A stretch of 44,369 nucleotides of DNA from Spirochaetia bacterium (GTDB lineage Bacteria; Spirochaetota; Spirochaetia; JABMQR01), in NCBI GenBank assembly GCA_021736525.1, contig JAIPFR010000005.1, positions 1-44,369 on the forward strand, written 5' to 3'. Position numbers and translations under genes: made by a program. Positions 8,727 through 20,263 of this stretch are shown here, one piece after another. The notes below the pieces were generated by a model. The model was not told the origin of the DNA. It saw nothing but the letters and a program-made list of their open reading frames with translations, and searched no databases. Position 1 is the stretch's first letter. Every line of letters starts with the position of its first letter.

Positions 8727-9173
8727 CTATTCTTCTGTCTTTTCTTCGACTGCTGAAGCTTTCTCTTTAACAGGCTTCTTTGCCTCTTTTTTCTTTTTCT
8801 TTTTTTCCGGCTCACCAGTTTTTTCCACCAGTTCAAGGAGGACCACTTCTGCGGCGTCACCTTTACGCTGTCCAAGTTTCAGAATACGGGTATACCCGCC
8901 GTTTCTTTCCGAAAACATCGGACCGATCTCCGTAAACAGCTTATTCAAAACAGCTTTATCCTGAATGTCACGGGCAATAATTCTTCGATTGTGCACCGAA
9001 TCTGCTTTTGCCCTGGTGATATATTTTTCAGCTATTCTTCGTACTTCACGGGCTTTTGCTTTAGTTGTTTCAATTCTTTCGTACTTAAAAAGCGATGTCG
9101 CCATATTACGAAGCATTGCCTTTCTATGACTCTGTTTCCTGTCCAGTCTATTAAAGCCTATTCTATGCCTCAT
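8727..9173 (-). CDS. rplQ: 50S ribosomal protein L17
   Basis: [50 protein letters not shown]; Lys/Glu-rich C-terminal extension. Confidence 0.97.
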   Translation of the reverse strand: MRHRIGFNRLDRKQSHRKAMLRNMATSLFKYERIETTKAKAREVRRIAEKYITRAKADSVHNRRIIARDIQDKAVLNKLFTEIGPMFSERNGGYTRILKLGQRKGDAAEVVLLELVEKTGEPEKKKKKKEAKKPVKEKASAVEEKTEE

Positions 9174-10215
9174 TATCTTCTTCCTTGTTACCTGGTATTC
9201 TTATCGAAGTTTTGAGAACACTGTAATCAGTCATACCGAGACTCAGGTTCCACTCTTTCAGCTTCTCTTTTATTTCTGTAAGCGATTTCTTCCCGAAATT
9301 CCTGGTCTTGGCAATCTCATCTTCGGTTCGCTTTGTCAGATCGCCTATGGATCGTATGTTTGCGTTCTTGAGACAATTACTTGACCTGACAGAAAGTTCA
9401 AGTTCTTCAACAGGAGTATTGAGGATTTTTTTTACTTTCTCCTCTTCCTCATCAATTTCATCGTTGCTGCTTACAATACTTTCATCGAAATTGATAAAGA
9501 TTGAAAAGTGGTCTTTCGCAATCTTTGCCGCCTCAGCCAGTGCGTTTTCCGGGGCAAGAGTACCATCAGTATTTATTTCTATGATAAGCTTGTCATAATC
9601 ATTACGCTGGCCTACCCGGGTATTCTCTATCGCATACTTGACGCGGGTTACGGGAGAAAAAACTGCATCTATCGGTATAATGCCGATTTCATCAATATAT
9701 TTCTCATTGATTTCAGCGGGAACATATCCCCGATTCAAATCAATCTGAATTTCAAGGTCTATATTTGCTTCCTTCATCATTGTGAAGAGAACAAGATCCT
9801 TATTGATAACCTCAATCGCATCCTTCTCAATATCAGCACCGGTTACTGTCCGCTCACCCTTGCATTCGATGAGAATCGTCTTACTTTCGACATCTTCCGG
9901 CATTCTCAGCTTAAGCTTCTTCAGACGGCTGATTATATCGGAGGTATCTTCCACCACCCCTGTCAGCGCCTCAAACTCGCTTGATACAAGATGCGGATTT
10001 CCTTCCGCATCGTAGCATGTGAACTTTACCGCAGTAACGGCATAACCCTGTATTGATGAAAGAAGCACCCTGCGTAAAGTATTACCTATGGTAGTTCCGA
10101 ACCCCCGCTCAAAAGGATAGGCAATAAACTTACCGTAATCCGATTGAACCGTACTGTGTTCGAAGGTAATCCCTTTTGGCTTTTTAAATCCTTTCAACAG
10201 ATTCTTTCGTGCCAT
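9163..10215 (-). CDS. rpoA: DNA-directed RNA polymerase subunit alpha
   Basis: [28 protein letters not shown]-terminal domain [22 protein letters not shown]. Confidence 0.98.
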   Translation of the reverse strand: MARKNLLKGFKKPKGITFEHSTVQSDYGKFIAYPFERGFGTTIGNTLRRVLLSSIQGYAVTAVKFTCYDAEGNPHLVSSEFEALTGVVEDTSDIISRLKKLKLRMPEDVESKTILIECKGERTVTGADIEKDAIEVINKDLVLFTMMKEANIDLEIQIDLNRGYVPAEINEKYIDEIGIIPIDAVFSPVTRVKYAIENTRVGQRNDYDKLIIEINTDGTLAPENALAEAAKIAKDHFSIFINFDESIVSSNDEIDEEEEKVKKILNTPVEELELSVRSSNCLKNANIRSIGDLTKRTEDEIAKTRNFGKKSLTEIKEKLKEWNLSLGMTDYSVLKTSIRIPGNKEEDNEA

Positions 10216-10223
10216 GATTTCTC

Positions 10224-10859
10224 CTATCTTGAATAGAGCTCGACAATCAGCTGCTCGTTAATTGCAGCAAGTTCCGTAATTTCACTTCTCCGCGGAACAG
10301 CAAGCATTTTCCCCTTCATGGAATCCGGGTCTAGTTCAATCCAGGGCATCACGCCGGATTTCGAGTATTCTTTAAGGCATTCTTTTATCACGATCATTTT
10401 GCTTGAACTTTCTGCTATGCTTATCTCATCGCCTTCGTTAACACGATAGGATGGGATGTTAACACGCTTGCCGTTAACAAGAACATGGCCATGGGAAACC
10501 AACTGACGAGACTGATTTCTCGAAGATGCAAACCGCATCCGGAATACTACATTGTCAAGACGTCTTTCTAAAAGCATTATAAGATTTTCACCGGTCTTTC
10601 CAGCCATCTTTTCCGCATGTTCAAAAGTGAGTTTGAACTGTTTCTCAAGCATGCAGTAAATCTTTCTCAGCTTCTGCTTTTCTCTCAGCTGGATCCCGTA
10701 GTCGGTCATTTTCTTTGTACGTGCCTTCGGGCCTTTCCCCGGAGGACCGGCCTTTTTTGCTATGGGACATTTACTGGTATGACAGCGTTCGCCTTTAAGA
10801 AAAAGTTTTGTTTTCTCTGCCCTGCAGGTTTTGCATTTCGGGCCTAAATATCTTGCCAT
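10224..10859 (-). CDS. rpsD: 30S ribosomal protein S4
   Basis: [33 protein letters not shown] (Cys-containing form), S4 domain [39 protein letters not shown]. Confidence 0.98.
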   Translation of the reverse strand: MARYLGPKCKTCRAEKTKLFLKGERCHTSKCPIAKKAGPPGKGPKARTKKMTDYGIQLREKQKLRKIYCMLEKQFKLTFEHAEKMAGKTGENLIMLLERRLDNVVFRMRFASSRNQSRQLVSHGHVLVNGKRVNIPSYRVNEGDEISIAESSSKMIVIKECLKEYSKSGVMPWIELDPDSMKGKMLAVPRRSEITELAAINEQLIVELYSR

Positions 10860-10874
10860 TTTTTCCGTACTCCT

Positions 10875-11252
10875 TTAGACTCTTCGGCTTTTTCTCGGTC
10901 TGCACCCATTGTGAGGAATAGGTGTAACATCACGAATACTTCTCACCGATAATCCTAGAGCACCGAGGGAACGAACCGCTGATTCCCGGCCGACTCCCGG
11001 TCCCTTGACATATACATGGACCTCACGAAGCCCGAAATCCATCGCCTTCCTTGCAGCTGTTTCTGCTGTGGTCTGAGCCGCATAGGGTGTTGACTTTTTA
11101 GCTCCGCGGAACCCGAGTCCTCCTGCACTTGCCCAGGATACAGCATTTCCCTTAAGGTCGGTAATGGTTACAATGGTATTGTTAAATGTTGCCTGTATAT
11201 ATACATTGGCCTCATATACCGTCTTTTTTGTCTTTCTTTTAACCTTCGCCAC
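10875..11252 (-). CDS. rpsK: 30S ribosomal protein S11
   Basis: [43 protein letters not shown]...[13 protein letters not shown]. Confidence 0.98.
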   Translation of the reverse strand: MAKVKRKTKKTVYEANVYIQATFNNTIVTITDLKGNAVSWASAGGLGFRGAKKSTPYAAQTTAETAARKAMDFGLREVHVYVKGPGVGRESAVRSLGALGLSVRSIRDVTPIPHNGCRPRKSRRV

Positions 11253-11264
11253 TTCTATCTCCTC

Positions 11265-11630
11265 TTACTTCTTCTTACCGGCAACGGTCTTCTTCTTTCC
11301 TTTTCTGGTACGGGCATTAGTTTTGGTTCTCTGCCCTCTTACCGGAAGACCTCTTCTGTGACGAAGCCCGCGATAGCATCCAATATCCATCAACCGTTTG
11401 ATATTCAAGGCTGTTTCAGTTCGCAAACGACCCTCAACCTTGTACTCATCGTCCAGGATTCGGCGCAGTTCGCTCATATCATCAGCAGATACATCGTTGA
11501 TCTGCTGATCAGGATCTATCCCGATCTGTTTGCAAATCTTTACAGCTGAGGTTCTCCCGATCCCGTAGATATAGGTCAGGGAAATCTTGATCGCTTTATT
11601 CGGGAGGTCAACTCCTGCAATTCGTGCCAT
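11265..11630 (-). CDS. rpsM: 30S ribosomal protein S13
   Basis: [29 protein letters not shown]...[24 protein letters not shown]. Confidence 0.98.
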   Translation of the reverse strand: MARIAGVDLPNKAIKISLTYIYGIGRTSAVKICKQIGIDPDQQINDVSADDMSELRRILDDEYKVEGRLRTETALNIKRLMDIGCYRGLRHRRGLPVRGQRTKTNARTRKGKKKTVAGKKK

Positions 11631-11643
11631 GTATTAAGGCCTC

Positions 11644-11757
11644 CTACCTCTGTCTCTGTTTATGTTTAGGGTTCTCACAAATTATCCGCACAACTCCTCG
11701 CCTGCGGATAACTTTGCATTTATCACAAATAGGTTTCACACTTGCTCTGACTTTCAT
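11644..11757 (-). CDS. rpmJ: 50S ribosomal protein L36
   Basis: Below ORF-track cut-off; manual translation [37 protein letters not shown], 37 aa. Confidence 0.97.
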   Translation of the reverse strand: MKVRASVKPICDKCKVIRRRGVVRIICENPKHKQRQR

Positions 11758-11775
11758 AGTATTCCTCTTACCCTC

Positions 11776-13095
11776 TTACAAGTTCCTCGATTTAATTTTG
11801 CCCTTCTTTACCAGTCCGTCATGATGATGCATTTTCAGATGACCCTCAATCTGAGACATGGTGTCAAGATCCACTCCTACCATTATCAGCAGCGAAGTTC
11901 CTCCAAGGATCATTGCTACTGAAGACGGGAAGTTGAACAACTTTTGCACCAGTGTCGGAATCAGGGCAATAAAGGCCAGAAACAACGCCCCTGGAAAGAC
12001 AATTCTGTTCAGGACCCGTTTCAGGTAGTCCTCAATTTTATCCGAACGTATCCCAGGGATCGACCCCCCGTTTTCCCGTATCTGCCGGGAGATTTCTGTC
12101 GGGTTAAGACTTACCTGAGTATAGAAAAAAGCAAACAGGATGATCAGCAGGGTGTAGATGATCAGATAGGGGATACCCTGCGGCCTCAGCCAGTTTGAAA
12201 AACGTGCCAGCCAGTTTATCTGCGGTCCAAGTGACGACGCGATCTGCAGTGGGAATGAAAGCAGAGTCGAGGCTAGGATTACCGGAATAACTCCAGACGG
12301 GTTGATCTTGAAAGGTATATAGGTACTCTGAGCGCCATACATCTTTCTTCCGACAACTCTCTTTGCGTAATGTACCGGAATCTTTCGTTGTCCCTGCTGC
12401 TCGTATATAACCAGGGCGACAACCAGAAGGAACATAGCAAAGACTATCAGCACGACTACCGGATTAAGAACTCCCGACTGAACGCTTCTGATGAGGGTTA
12501 CTATAGCGTCCGGTATTCTTGCTACGATACCGGCAAAAATTATAAGGGAAACTCCGTTACCAATTCCCCGCTGCGTTATCTGCTCACCTATCCAGACGAG
12601 AACCATCGTTCCTGTGGTTACCGTAAGCATTGCTATCAGTGTAAAGGGCAGAAACCCGATACTGATGGAGTCAGGTATGGTTCTCGCGTACACGGTTATA
12701 ACATATGACTGAAGCAATGCAAGCACTATTGTCCCATAGCGGGTCAGCTTCTGTATTTTCTTCCTTCCGCCATCCTCTTCAGCCAGCTTCTTCAATGAAG
12801 GAAAAACTATCATCAGGAGCTGCATGATGATCTGGGTTGAAATGTAGGGCATGATCCCCAGCATAAAAACCGAGAAATTACTGAATGCACCGCCGGCAAA
12901 AAAGTCAAGATATTCAGTCAAACCTATCGATGATGATGCACCTTGAGCCATAAAAAAGAGTCTCAGTGCGTTTACATTTACTCCAGGAATCGGAACAATA
13001 GTACCCAGCCGGAATATTACCAGCATCAGGGCCGTGAACCCTATCCTTTTTCTTAAATCTTTTATTCTGAAAACGTCTACTAAGGAGTTTGCCAT
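11776..13095 (-). CDS. secY: Preprotein translocase subunit SecY
   Basis: FRIKDLRKRIGFTALMLVIFRLGTIVPIPGVN...; multi-TM; GGSIPGIRSDKIEDYLKRVLNRI. Confidence 0.98.
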   Translation of the reverse strand: MANSLVDVFRIKDLRKRIGFTALMLVIFRLGTIVPIPGVNVNALRLFFMAQGASSSIGLTEYLDFFAGGAFSNFSVFMLGIMPYISTQIIMQLLMIVFPSLKKLAEEDGGRKKIQKLTRYGTIVLALLQSYVITVYARTIPDSISIGFLPFTLIAMLTVTTGTMVLVWIGEQITQRGIGNGVSLIIFAGIVARIPDAIVTLIRSVQSGVLNPVVVLIVFAMFLLVVALVIYEQQGQRKIPVHYAKRVVGRKMYGAQSTYIPFKINPSGVIPVILASTLLSFPLQIASSLGPQINWLARFSNWLRPQGIPYLIIYTLLIILFAFFYTQVSLNPTEISRQIRENGGSIPGIRSDKIEDYLKRVLNRIVFPGALFLAFIALIPTLVQKLFNFPSSVAMILGGTSLLIMVGVDLDTMSQIEGHLKMHHHDGLVKKGKIKSRNL

Positions 13096-13121
13096 CAGTT
13101 CCTTCTTTTTTTTGTTAACTG

Positions 13122-13553
13122 CTATCGGATCTCACCGCCGGCTGCCTTAACTTTTTCAGCCGCGTTTTCGGATAATTTCAGACCTTCAACAGTGACTTTT
13201 TTGTCAAGCTCACCATTTGCAAGAATTTTCACCTGAACATTTTTTCCTTTGACAATTCTCTTCTCTTTCAAAGTCTCAAGGGAAACAATGTCACCGTCAC
13301 TATATGAATGTGAAATCTGCTCAAGAGAAACAGGCTGCAGCACAACCTTGAAAGGAGAATTCGAAAAACCTTTTCGTGCTACTCTTCTGTATAAGGGCAT
13401 CTGGCCGCCCTCGAAGCCAGGTCGTACACCGCCGCCTGAACGGGATTTCTGACCATCATGCCCCCTGCCGGAAGTACGCCCCTTGGAACCGTACCCGCGA
13501 CCAACTATAGTCTTCTTTTTATTTGCCCCAGCTGGCGCTTTTATCTGTCCCAT
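13122..13553 (-). CDS. rplO: 50S ribosomal protein L15
   Basis: KTIVGRGYGSKGRTSGRGHDGQKSRSGGGVRPGFEGGQMPLYRR. Confidence 0.97.
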   Translation of the reverse strand: MGQIKAPAGANKKKTIVGRGYGSKGRTSGRGHDGQKSRSGGGVRPGFEGGQMPLYRRVARKGFSNSPFKVVLQPVSLEQISHSYSDGDIVSLETLKEKRIVKGKNVQVKILANGELDKKVTVEGLKLSENAAEKVKAAGGEIR

Positions 13554-13554
13554 C

Positions 13555-13752
13555 CTATTCTATCTCCTCGACCTTAACAAGATGCGAAATTGTATTTATC
13601 ATACCAAGGACAACCGGTGTTGCCTCTCTTTCCACAGAGCTTCCAATTTTTCCCAGTCCGAGGGCTTTTACCGTCCCCCGCTGTTTCGGTTTTGACCGGA
13701 TCATACTGCGGACAAGTTCTATCCGGACTTTTTTTTCTTTTTTATCGGACAT
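13555..13752 (-). CDS. rpmD: 50S ribosomal protein L30
   Basis: VRIELVRSMIRSKPKQRGTVKALGLGKIGSSVEREATPVVLGMINTISHLVKVEE. Confidence 0.96.
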   Translation of the reverse strand: MSDKKEKKVRIELVRSMIRSKPKQRGTVKALGLGKIGSSVEREATPVVLGMINTISHLVKVEEIE

Positions 13753-13755
13753 ATG

Positions 13756-14253
13756 CTAACCCCACATCTCTTTGATGGCTTTTCCTCTGTTGGCTGCAAC
13801 TTCCTTGGCATCAAACAGATTCTCCAAACCATTAAAAACAGCCTTGACAATATTGATTGTATTCTTTGAGCCCAATGATTTGCTGAGGATATCGTGAATT
13901 CCGCAGGCGTCCATAACGGCACGCACCGGTCCGCCGGCAATAACTCCGGTACCAGGTGCAGCCGGTTTCAGAAGGACACGGGCGCTCTTGAACTCTCCGA
14001 TAATTTCGTGCGGAAGGGTAGTCTTTTTAATGGGTATTTCAATCATACTTCCCTTTGCTTTATCAATACTCTTTCTGATAGCTTCAGCAACATCATTTGC
14101 TTTCCCGAATCCATACCCGACTTTGCCGTTCTGATCACCAACAACAACAAGGGCAGAAAAAGAAAAACGTCTTCCGCCTTTCACCACCTTGGCAACCCTG
14201 TTAAGTTTGATGAGTTTTTCGACATATTCTTTATCTCTGGTATTTTCCACCAT
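13756..14253 (-). CDS. rpsE: 30S ribosomal protein S5
   Basis: [49 protein letters not shown]. Confidence 0.98.
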   Translation of the reverse strand: MVENTRDKEYVEKLIKLNRVAKVVKGGRRFSFSALVVVGDQNGKVGYGFGKANDVAEAIRKSIDKAKGSMIEIPIKKTTLPHEIIGEFKSARVLLKPAAPGTGVIAGGPVRAVMDACGIHDILSKSLGSKNTINIVKAVFNGLENLFDAKEVAANRGKAIKEMWG

Positions 14254-14259
14254 TTCCCC

Positions 14260-14619
14260 CTAGAACTTTAACCCGGCTTTTCGGGCTCCATCGGCTACAC
14301 TCTTAACGATTCCATGATAAAGGTATCCATTACGATCGAAAACCACCGTCTGTATGTTCTTATCTAAAAGACGCTTTCCAATAACTTCACCAATTTTAGC
14401 ACCATTTTCGACAGAATTTCTCATACCCTTGAACTCAGCCTCGACTGTGCTTGCTGAGGCCAGCGTGGTACCAGATGCATCATCAATAACCTGAACATAC
14501 ATATGATTATTGCTTCTGAAAACGCTCATCCTCGGTTTTTCGGGGGTTCCACTCAAGTTTTTTCGTATATGAACTTTACGTTTGAGTCTTTTTCTTCTTT
14601 TTTCAACTATGCGTTTCAT
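14260..14619 (-). CDS. rplR: 50S ribosomal protein L18
   Basis: [50 protein letters not shown]. Confidence 0.97.
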   Translation of the reverse strand: MKRIVEKRRKRLKRKVHIRKNLSGTPEKPRMSVFRSNNHMYVQVIDDASGTTLASASTVEAEFKGMRNSVENGAKIGEVIGKRLLDKNIQTVVFDRNGYLYHGIVKSVADGARKAGLKF

Positions 14620-14637
14620 ATTTTTACCACCCCGCTG

Positions 14638-15174
14638 CTATGCACCTGATTTACCGATCTTTCTCTTGATCGTCTCATTTTCATACTTGACACCTTTACC
14701 CTTGTAGGGCTCAGGGGGTCTCAGGGAACGTATCTCTGCAGCTGTCTGTCCGACTCGCTGCTTATCTATACCGGAGACAATTATCTTATTTTGCCCTTCG
14801 CAGGCAATCTGGACATCATCGCTGATCATAAACTCAATCTGGTTGGAATAACCAAGATTCAGCAGGAGAATATTCCCTTTTACTTCAGCACGATAACCGA
14901 CTCCGCTTACCAGCAGGGTCCGGGTAAATCCTGTTGAAACACCCGTTACCATATTCATGACAAGCTGACGGTAGAGCCCATGAAAACCGCGTGCTTTTTT
15001 CGAGTCATTTTTTCTGGTTACAATAACTGCATCATCCTCGATAGATATACCAACTGACGGTTGGTAATCCTGGACAAGTTTCCCCTTAGGGCCTTCTACA
15101 GTAATCAGATTATCTGTTACCGAAACTGTTACGCCTTTTGGCATCAGTATAGGCATTTTCCCAATTCGTGACAT
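14638..15174 (-). CDS. rplF: 50S ribosomal protein L6
   Basis: MSRIGKMPILMPKGVTV...VEGPKGKL...RPPEPYKGKGVKYENE. Confidence 0.98.
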   Translation of the reverse strand: MSRIGKMPILMPKGVTVSVTDNLITVEGPKGKLVQDYQPSVGISIEDDAVIVTRKNDSKKARGFHGLYRQLVMNMVTGVSTGFTRTLLVSGVGYRAEVKGNILLLNLGYSNQIEFMISDDVQIACEGQNKIIVSGIDKQRVGQTAAEIRSLRPPEPYKGKGVKYENETIKRKIGKSGA

Positions 15175-15192
15175 AACTCTTCAACCTCCACC

Positions 15193-15591
15193 TTACCACA
15201 CGGAACAGATAAGCTCACCGCCTACCATCTGTTCCATAGCCTTCTTTCCAGAAATCACACCAGAAGAGGTCGATACAATTACAACTCCGTACCCGTTGAA
15301 AATTCTCGGAATTTTTTGATATCCGGAATAGACTCTTCTGCCCGGCTTTGAAATTCTTTCAATCCCATGAATAATCGGGTTCTGTCCATCATCGTATTTC
15401 AGGAAGATACGGGTGTAATTTATACCGTTCTTTGTAACTTTCTTGAAATTCTTGATATATCCTTCATTCTTCAGAATCTTTATAATCTGGAGTTTGAGGT
15501 TCGATGTCTTAATATCGACTTTTTCATGTTTTGCCAGACTCGCGTTCCTAACTTTTGTCAGCATGTCCGCAACAGGATCACTTATAGCCAT
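15193..15591 (-). CDS. rpsH: 30S ribosomal protein S8
   Basis: [29 protein letters not shown]...[27 protein letters not shown]. Confidence 0.98.
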   Translation of the reverse strand: MAISDPVADMLTKVRNASLAKHEKVDIKTSNLKLQIIKILKNEGYIKNFKKVTKNGINYTRIFLKYDDGQNPIIHGIERISKPGRRVYSGYQKIPRIFNGYGVVIVSTSSGVISGKKAMEQMVGGELICSVW

Positions 15592-15600
15592 TTCACTCTC

Positions 15601-15786
15601 CTACCAGCTGGATTTTGTGACGCCAGGAATTTTACCTTCGCTGGCAAGTTTTCGAAAGCAGACTCTGCACATCTGGAATTTCCTCATATACCCTCTCGGC
15701 CTTCCACAAACCCGGCACCGGTTAACTCTTCTGGTACTGTATTTCGGCTCTCTTTGTGCCTTAATAATCAATGATTTTTTTGCCAT
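15601..15786 (-). CDS. rpsN: 30S ribosomal protein S14 (zinc-binding, type Z)
   Basis: [61 protein letters not shown]; two CxxC. True ATG at 15786; the track start at 15789 is an in-frame TTG. Confidence 0.97.
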   Translation of the reverse strand: MAKKSLIIKAQREPKYSTRRVNRCRVCGRPRGYMRKFQMCRVCFRKLASEGKIPGVTKSSW

Positions 15787-15799
15787 CAATCTACTCCCA

Positions 15800-16351
15800 C
15801 TATTTGCGGAAGGGCATTCCGAGCTTCTTTAAAAGCGAGAACCCCTCTTCATCTGTCTGGGCTGTCGTAACGATAGCCACATTCAGTCCACTTACTCTTT
15901 CAATCTTATCGTAATCGATCTCCGGAAAGATGATCTGCTCGGTTATTCCCATCGAGTAATTTCCGCGACCGTCAAACGCGTTCGGGTTGACTCCACGAAA
16001 GTCTTTTACACGTGCCAGCGCGACATTCAGCAGCCGGTCCAGGAACTCCCACATTTTTTCACCGCGTAACGTAACGGCAGTACCAATTTCATTACCCTGT
16101 CGCAATTTAAAGTTTGCTATAGATTTTCTGGCTTTTGTTTTCACAGCATGCTGGCCGGTAATCTGTTCCAGTTCTTTCACGGCAGAATCCAGAAGCTTTT
16201 TATTCTGGAGAGCTTCACCTACCCCGGCACTAACAGATATCTTCTCGATAGTAGGAATCTGCATGACGGACGTATAATTGAATTCCTTCATAAGCTCAGG
16301 AGCAACAGCTTCAAGGTACTGCTTCTTCAATCTTGGTATATATTGATCCAT
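15800..16351 (-). CDS. rplE: 50S ribosomal protein L5
   Basis: [42 protein letters not shown]...[21 protein letters not shown]. Confidence 0.98.
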   Translation of the reverse strand: MDQYIPRLKKQYLEAVAPELMKEFNYTSVMQIPTIEKISVSAGVGEALQNKKLLDSAVKELEQITGQHAVKTKARKSIANFKLRQGNEIGTAVTLRGEKMWEFLDRLLNVALARVKDFRGVNPNAFDGRGNYSMGITEQIIFPEIDYDKIERVSGLNVAIVTTAQTDEEGFSLLKKLGMPFRK

Positions 16352-16674
16352 CAGAGCACTTCTCCCGTTTTCTTCGCTATGCGTACTTTTTTCCCGTCCC
16401 GGAACTCGAACCCTATTCTTGAAGTCGAACCATCTTTCGTCACAAGGGCGACGTTTGAAATATGCAAAGGTGCTTCGATCTCAATAATTCCGCCTTTATC
16501 CTGCTGGCTCTTTTTCTTGGCAGCCTTTTTTACGATGTTGAGGCCCTGAACAATTACCCGGTCATTCTTACGATCTATCTTGAGAATCTTCCCGGTCTTA
16601 CCCCGATCTTTTCCCGCAATAATCTTGACGGTATCGTTCTTCTTCAACTTGATCTTCTTACTGTATTCTTTCAT
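16351..16674 (-). CDS. rplX: 50S ribosomal protein L24
   Basis: [42 protein letters not shown]. Confidence 0.97.
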   Translation of the reverse strand: MKEYSKKIKLKKNDTVKIIAGKDRGKTGKILKIDRKNDRVIVQGLNIVKKAAKKKSQQDKGGIIEIEAPLHISNVALVTKDGSTSRIGFEFRDGKKVRIAKKTGEVL

Positions 16675-16683
16675 ACCTTCTCC

Positions 16684-17052
16684 CTACAACACTTCCGGCG
16701 CAAGTGAAACGATCTTCATGAATCCGTCTTCACGCAGTTCCCGGGCTACCGGGCCGAAGATACGCTTCCCGCGCGGGTTGCTGTTGGCGTCAATAATAAC
16801 GCAAGCGTTATCATCAAACCTGATATATGTTCCGTCAGGTCGACGAAACTCTTTGCTGGTCCGGACTATGACGGCTTTCAATACGGCACCTTTGGCAATC
16901 TGCCCATTAGGAAGGGCATCTTTTACGGCAACAACAATTATGTCGCCTATCCCTGCCACTTTTCGCTTACTGCCGCCAAGCACCTTTATGCATTGCACGC
17001 GTTTAGCCCCGCTGTTGTCAGCTACATTTAAATACGTCTGCATCTGAATCAT
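16684..17052 (-). CDS. rplN: 50S ribosomal protein L14
   Basis: [48 protein letters not shown]. Confidence 0.98.
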   Translation of the reverse strand: MIQMQTYLNVADNSGAKRVQCIKVLGGSKRKVAGIGDIIVVAVKDALPNGQIAKGAVLKAVIVRTSKEFRRPDGTYIRFDDNACVIIDANSNPRGKRIFGPVARELREDGFMKIVSLAPEVL

Positions 17053-17070
17053 AATGCAACTCCTTCCGCC

Positions 17071-17337
17071 TTATTTTGCCCGCTCAACTACCTGTACCAG
17101 TCGCCAGGATTTGTCCTTGCTCAGAGGTCTGCATTCTACTACGCGAACAGTATCGCCAATATGCGCCTCATTCTTCTCATCATGCGCTTTTACCCGTTTC
17201 GTTTTCTTAACGTATTTCTTGTATAGCGGATGAAGCTGTTTTGTGGAAACTGCAACTACTATTGTTTTTTCCATCTTATCGCTGACAACCTGTCCAGTAT
17301 ATGATTTCTTATTTACTTTCATCTTAACAGGCCTCAC
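17071..17337 (-). CDS. rpsQ: 30S ribosomal protein S17
   Basis: [66 protein letters not shown]. Confidence 0.97.
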   Translation of the reverse strand: MRPVKMKVNKKSYTGQVVSDKMEKTIVVAVSTKQLHPLYKKYVKKTKRVKAHDEKNEAHIGDTVRVVECRPLSKDKSWRLVQVVERAK

Positions 17338-17543
17338 TTCTTCTTCTGGTCGCGTATGCCCAGTGCATATTCATGAATGATTGTGTTCAAGCGGGAAATA
17401 TCCCTTCTGACAACCCTTAATTGAAGCGGATTATCCAGGTGGCCTAACACTTTATCCATTCTAAGCTCAAGAAACTTCTTATGAAGCTCTTCTTTCTTGT
17501 TTACCAATTCCGTATATGTCAGATCATCGAATGAGTTTTTCAT
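17334..17543 (-). CDS. rpmC: 50S ribosomal protein L29
   Basis: [50 protein letters not shown]; 4-nt overlap with rpsQ. Confidence 0.95.
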   Translation of the reverse strand: MKNSFDDLTYTELVNKKEELHKKFLELRMDKVLGHLDNPLQLRVVRRDISRLNTIIHEYALGIRDQKKK

Positions 17544-17546
17544 AGC

Positions 17547-17963
17547 CTACTCCAGATCCCTGCGTTTAACAAATTTCGTTTTAATCGGGAGCTTGCTTGA
17601 GGCAAGCTTCAAAGCTTCCGCGGCAAGTTCCTCAGGTATACCAGCCATTTCAAACATGACAGCACCTTTCTTTACTACAGCGACCCAGCCTTCCGGATTA
17701 CCTTTTCCTTTTCCCTGCCTGGTTTCTGCAGGCTTCTTTGTGTAAGGCATATCAGGAAATATCCGTATCCAGACTTTTCCGCCTCTTTTTACATGTCTTG
17801 TCATAGCAACACGGGCAGCTTCTATCTGGCGATTTGTTATCCAACGGGGTTCGAGAGCCACAAGCCCGAAATCACCAAAAGCAACGGTATTCCCGCGGTG
17901 TGCAACACCATCAGTCTTCCCTCTCTGCTTTTTTCTGTATTTAACTCTTTTGGGACTAAGCAT
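17547..17963 (-). CDS. rplP: 50S ribosomal protein L16
   Basis: [71 protein letters not shown]. Confidence 0.98.
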   Translation of the reverse strand: MLSPKRVKYRKKQRGKTDGVAHRGNTVAFGDFGLVALEPRWITNRQIEAARVAMTRHVKRGGKVWIRIFPDMPYTKKPAETRQGKGKGNPEGWVAVVKKGAVMFEMAGIPEELAAEALKLASSKLPIKTKFVKRRDLE

Positions 17964-17968
17964 TGCAC

Positions 17969-18673
17969 CTAACTCCTTGCTGTATTGGCACGTTCCTTGG
18001 ATTGCTTAACCACAAGGCCCGCATCTTCTTTTTTGGTCTTTTCATAGATTTCGCCGTTGTAAACCCACACCTTGACCCCAATTGTTCCAAAGGTAGTTTT
18101 ACCTTCGGCAAAACCGTAATCAATATCTGATCGAAGGGTATGAAGAGGAATTCTCCCATCTTTATGCCATTCGGTTCTTGCCATTTCGGCTCCGCCAAGT
18201 CTTCCAGCAATCTTGATCTTTACGCCTTGAACTCCAGCCCGCATAGCATTGCTTACTGCCATTTTCAGCGCCCGTCTGAATGAACCGCGCATTGTCAGCT
18301 GGCGTGCCACATTCAAGGCAATAAGCTGAGCATCTGCTTCAGGTCGTTTAATTTCCTTGATCTTGATCTGGATTTTCTTGTCAGCAAGCTTCTGAAGGCG
18401 GCTGCCGAGTTTTTCGACATTAGCCCCTTTAGCTCCGATAATTATTCCCGGCCGCGATGTTTTGATAACTATGGTTATACGCTGAGGCTTGCGTACTATT
18501 TCAATATCAGAAATATCCGCACCCTTTGTCTCAGGGCAGCTTTCCAGCTCCTTTCTTAAACGTAGGTCTTCATGCAGAGTATCTGCGTAATCCTTTGGAT
18601 CTACATACCATTTTGATTTCCATGTTTTATTGACTCCAAGTCGAAGTCCTATAGGATTAACTTTCTGACCCAT
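17969..18673 (-). CDS. rpsC: 30S ribosomal protein S3
   Basis: [25 protein letters not shown]...[15 protein letters not shown]...[13 protein letters not shown]. Confidence 0.98.
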   Translation of the reverse strand: MGQKVNPIGLRLGVNKTWKSKWYVDPKDYADTLHEDLRLRKELESCPETKGADISDIEIVRKPQRITIVIKTSRPGIIIGAKGANVEKLGSRLQKLADKKIQIKIKEIKRPEADAQLIALNVARQLTMRGSFRRALKMAVSNAMRAGVQGVKIKIAGRLGGAEMARTEWHKDGRIPLHTLRSDIDYGFAEGKTTFGTIGVKVWVYNGEIYEKTKKEDAGLVVKQSKERANTARS

Positions 18674-19054
18674 TTATTCCCCCATGCTCGCTATTTCATC
18701 GACGACTACCGAAATATGACTCATTCTTTTAAGAAGGATGTCCCTTCTTCCGTGAGACCGCGGCCAGACCCTTTTATGACGTGGCCCGTCATCAACGCGT
18801 ATCTCCTTGAGATAGAGCATCTCTTCATCAAGCTTCTTATTCTGCACAAGTGCATTGGCAGCAGCAGATTTAATAACCTTGTTCAACATGCCTGCGCCTT
18901 TCTGCGGCATGGCTTCAAGTATGGCAACTGCTTCTGCATATGTCTTTCTTCGGACAATGTCGGCAACCGGTCGTACTTTTGAGGGAGAAACCATTAAGTA
19001 TTTGGCTACGGCTTTGTACCCTTTCTTTGCTTCTGAATCTACACCTACACCCAT
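18674..19054 (-). CDS. rplV: 50S ribosomal protein L22
   Basis: AVAKYLMVSPSKVRPVADIVRRKTYAEAVAILEAMPQKGAGMLNKVIKSAAANA. Confidence 0.97.
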   Translation of the reverse strand: MGVGVDSEAKKGYKAVAKYLMVSPSKVRPVADIVRRKTYAEAVAILEAMPQKGAGMLNKVIKSAAANALVQNKKLDEEMLYLKEIRVDDGPRHKRVWPRSHGRRDILLKRMSHISVVVDEIASMGE

Positions 19055-19065
19055 TACAATACCTA

Positions 19066-19344
19066 CTACCTTTTTAGTTTCTTATCAGATCTTGCATGAC
19101 CCCGATAAAATCTTGTCGGAGAGAATTCTCCGAGCTTGTGCCCGACAAGATTTTCAGTAACATACACAGGAACCCATGTCTTGCCGTTATAGACGGAGAG
19201 GGTGAATCCAACCATTTCCGGAATGATTGTTGAGCAGCGGGAATATGTTTTAATCATGGGTTTCTGTCCCGCTTTATTAGCTTCTAAAATCCTCTTATAA
19301 AGCTTTTTCTCAATAAAAGGACCTTTTTTAATTGACCTAGCCAC
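19066..19344 (-). CDS. rpsS: 30S ribosomal protein S19 (GTG start)
   Basis: [78 protein letters not shown]; codon at 19342-19344 reads GTG on minus strand. Confidence 0.97.
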   Translation of the reverse strand: MARSIKKGPFIEKKLYKRILEANKAGQKPMIKTYSRCSTIIPEMVGFTLSVYNGKTWVPVYVTENLVGHKLGEFSPTRFYRGHARSDKKLKR

Positions 19345-19430
19345 TTTACGCTCCTACAAAATTCAATGAATAGCTAATCCATCCTGCCCTCAGCCGGCAA
19401 AACCGGCGGCAGTGTCCAGATATCTGCAAG

Positions 19431-20252
19431 CTATCTCTTCTTAACAATAAACTTACTGGAAGTTTTGCTCTTCTTCCGAGTCTTGTATCCTTTGGTCGGC
19501 TGTCCCCAGGGAGAAACAGGATGTCTTCCGCCTGATGTCTTACCTTCACCGCCTCCATGGGGGTGATCAACAGGGTTCATTACAACGCCTCTGACTTTCG
19601 GCCTTCTGCCCAGCCACCTGGCTCTTCCGGCTTTTCCCAGAGAAACGTTCATATGGTCTTCATTGCCGAGGCTTCCCAGCGTAGCATAGCACTTGCTGAA
19701 AACCATTCGCATTTCCCCGGAAGGCAGACGCAGGGTTACATAATCACCTTCTTTCGCAACTATCGTTGCGCCAAGTCCGGCAGACCGTACCAGCTGCCCG
19801 CCTTTGCCAAGCTGAAGCTCAACGTTGTGCACCGTCATACCAAGCGGAATATTATTAAGCGGCAGCGCGTTTCCAATCTGAAGGGGCGCCTGTTCTCCGC
19901 TGATAATCTTCGTTCCGACAGCAAGGGTCTTCGGGGCAAGAATATACCGCTTTTCACCATCAGCATAGTACACAAGAGCAATATTTGCTGTCCTGTTAGG
20001 ATCGTACTCAATGGTTTTCACGGTTCCGGGTATATCCCGCTTATCACGCTTGAAATCTATTTCCCGGTATTTTCTTTTATGTCCGCCGCCGCGTCTTCGT
20101 ACACTGATTCGCCCCCCGGCTCCGCGCCCGGCATGCTTGCTCAGACCTTTCGTAAGGCTTTTCTCGCTTTCGCTTGTTGTCAGCTCTTCAAACGTAAGGG
20201 TCGTTTTGTACCGTAGACTCGGGGTCCTTGGCTCATATTTCTTGATTCCCAT
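19431..20252 (-). CDS. rplB: 50S ribosomal protein L2
   Basis: [22 protein letters not shown]...[24 protein letters not shown]...[31 protein letters not shown]. Confidence 0.98.
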   Translation of the reverse strand: MGIKKYEPRTPSLRYKTTLTFEELTTSESEKSLTKGLSKHAGRGAGGRISVRRRGGGHKRKYREIDFKRDKRDIPGTVKTIEYDPNRTANIALVYYADGEKRYILAPKTLAVGTKIISGEQAPLQIGNALPLNNIPLGMTVHNVELQLGKGGQLVRSAGLGATIVAKEGDYVTLRLPSGEMRMVFSKCYATLGSLGNEDHMNVSLGKAGRARWLGRRPKVRGVVMNPVDHPHGGGEGKTSGGRHPVSPWGQPTKGYKTRKKSKTSSKFIVKKR

Positions 20253-20263
20253 TAGTACCCCTC

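Noticed and set aside
19346-19570. 74-aa ORF overlapping the rplB end
   Set aside because: Out-of-frame with conserved L2 sequence; no SD or homology cue.
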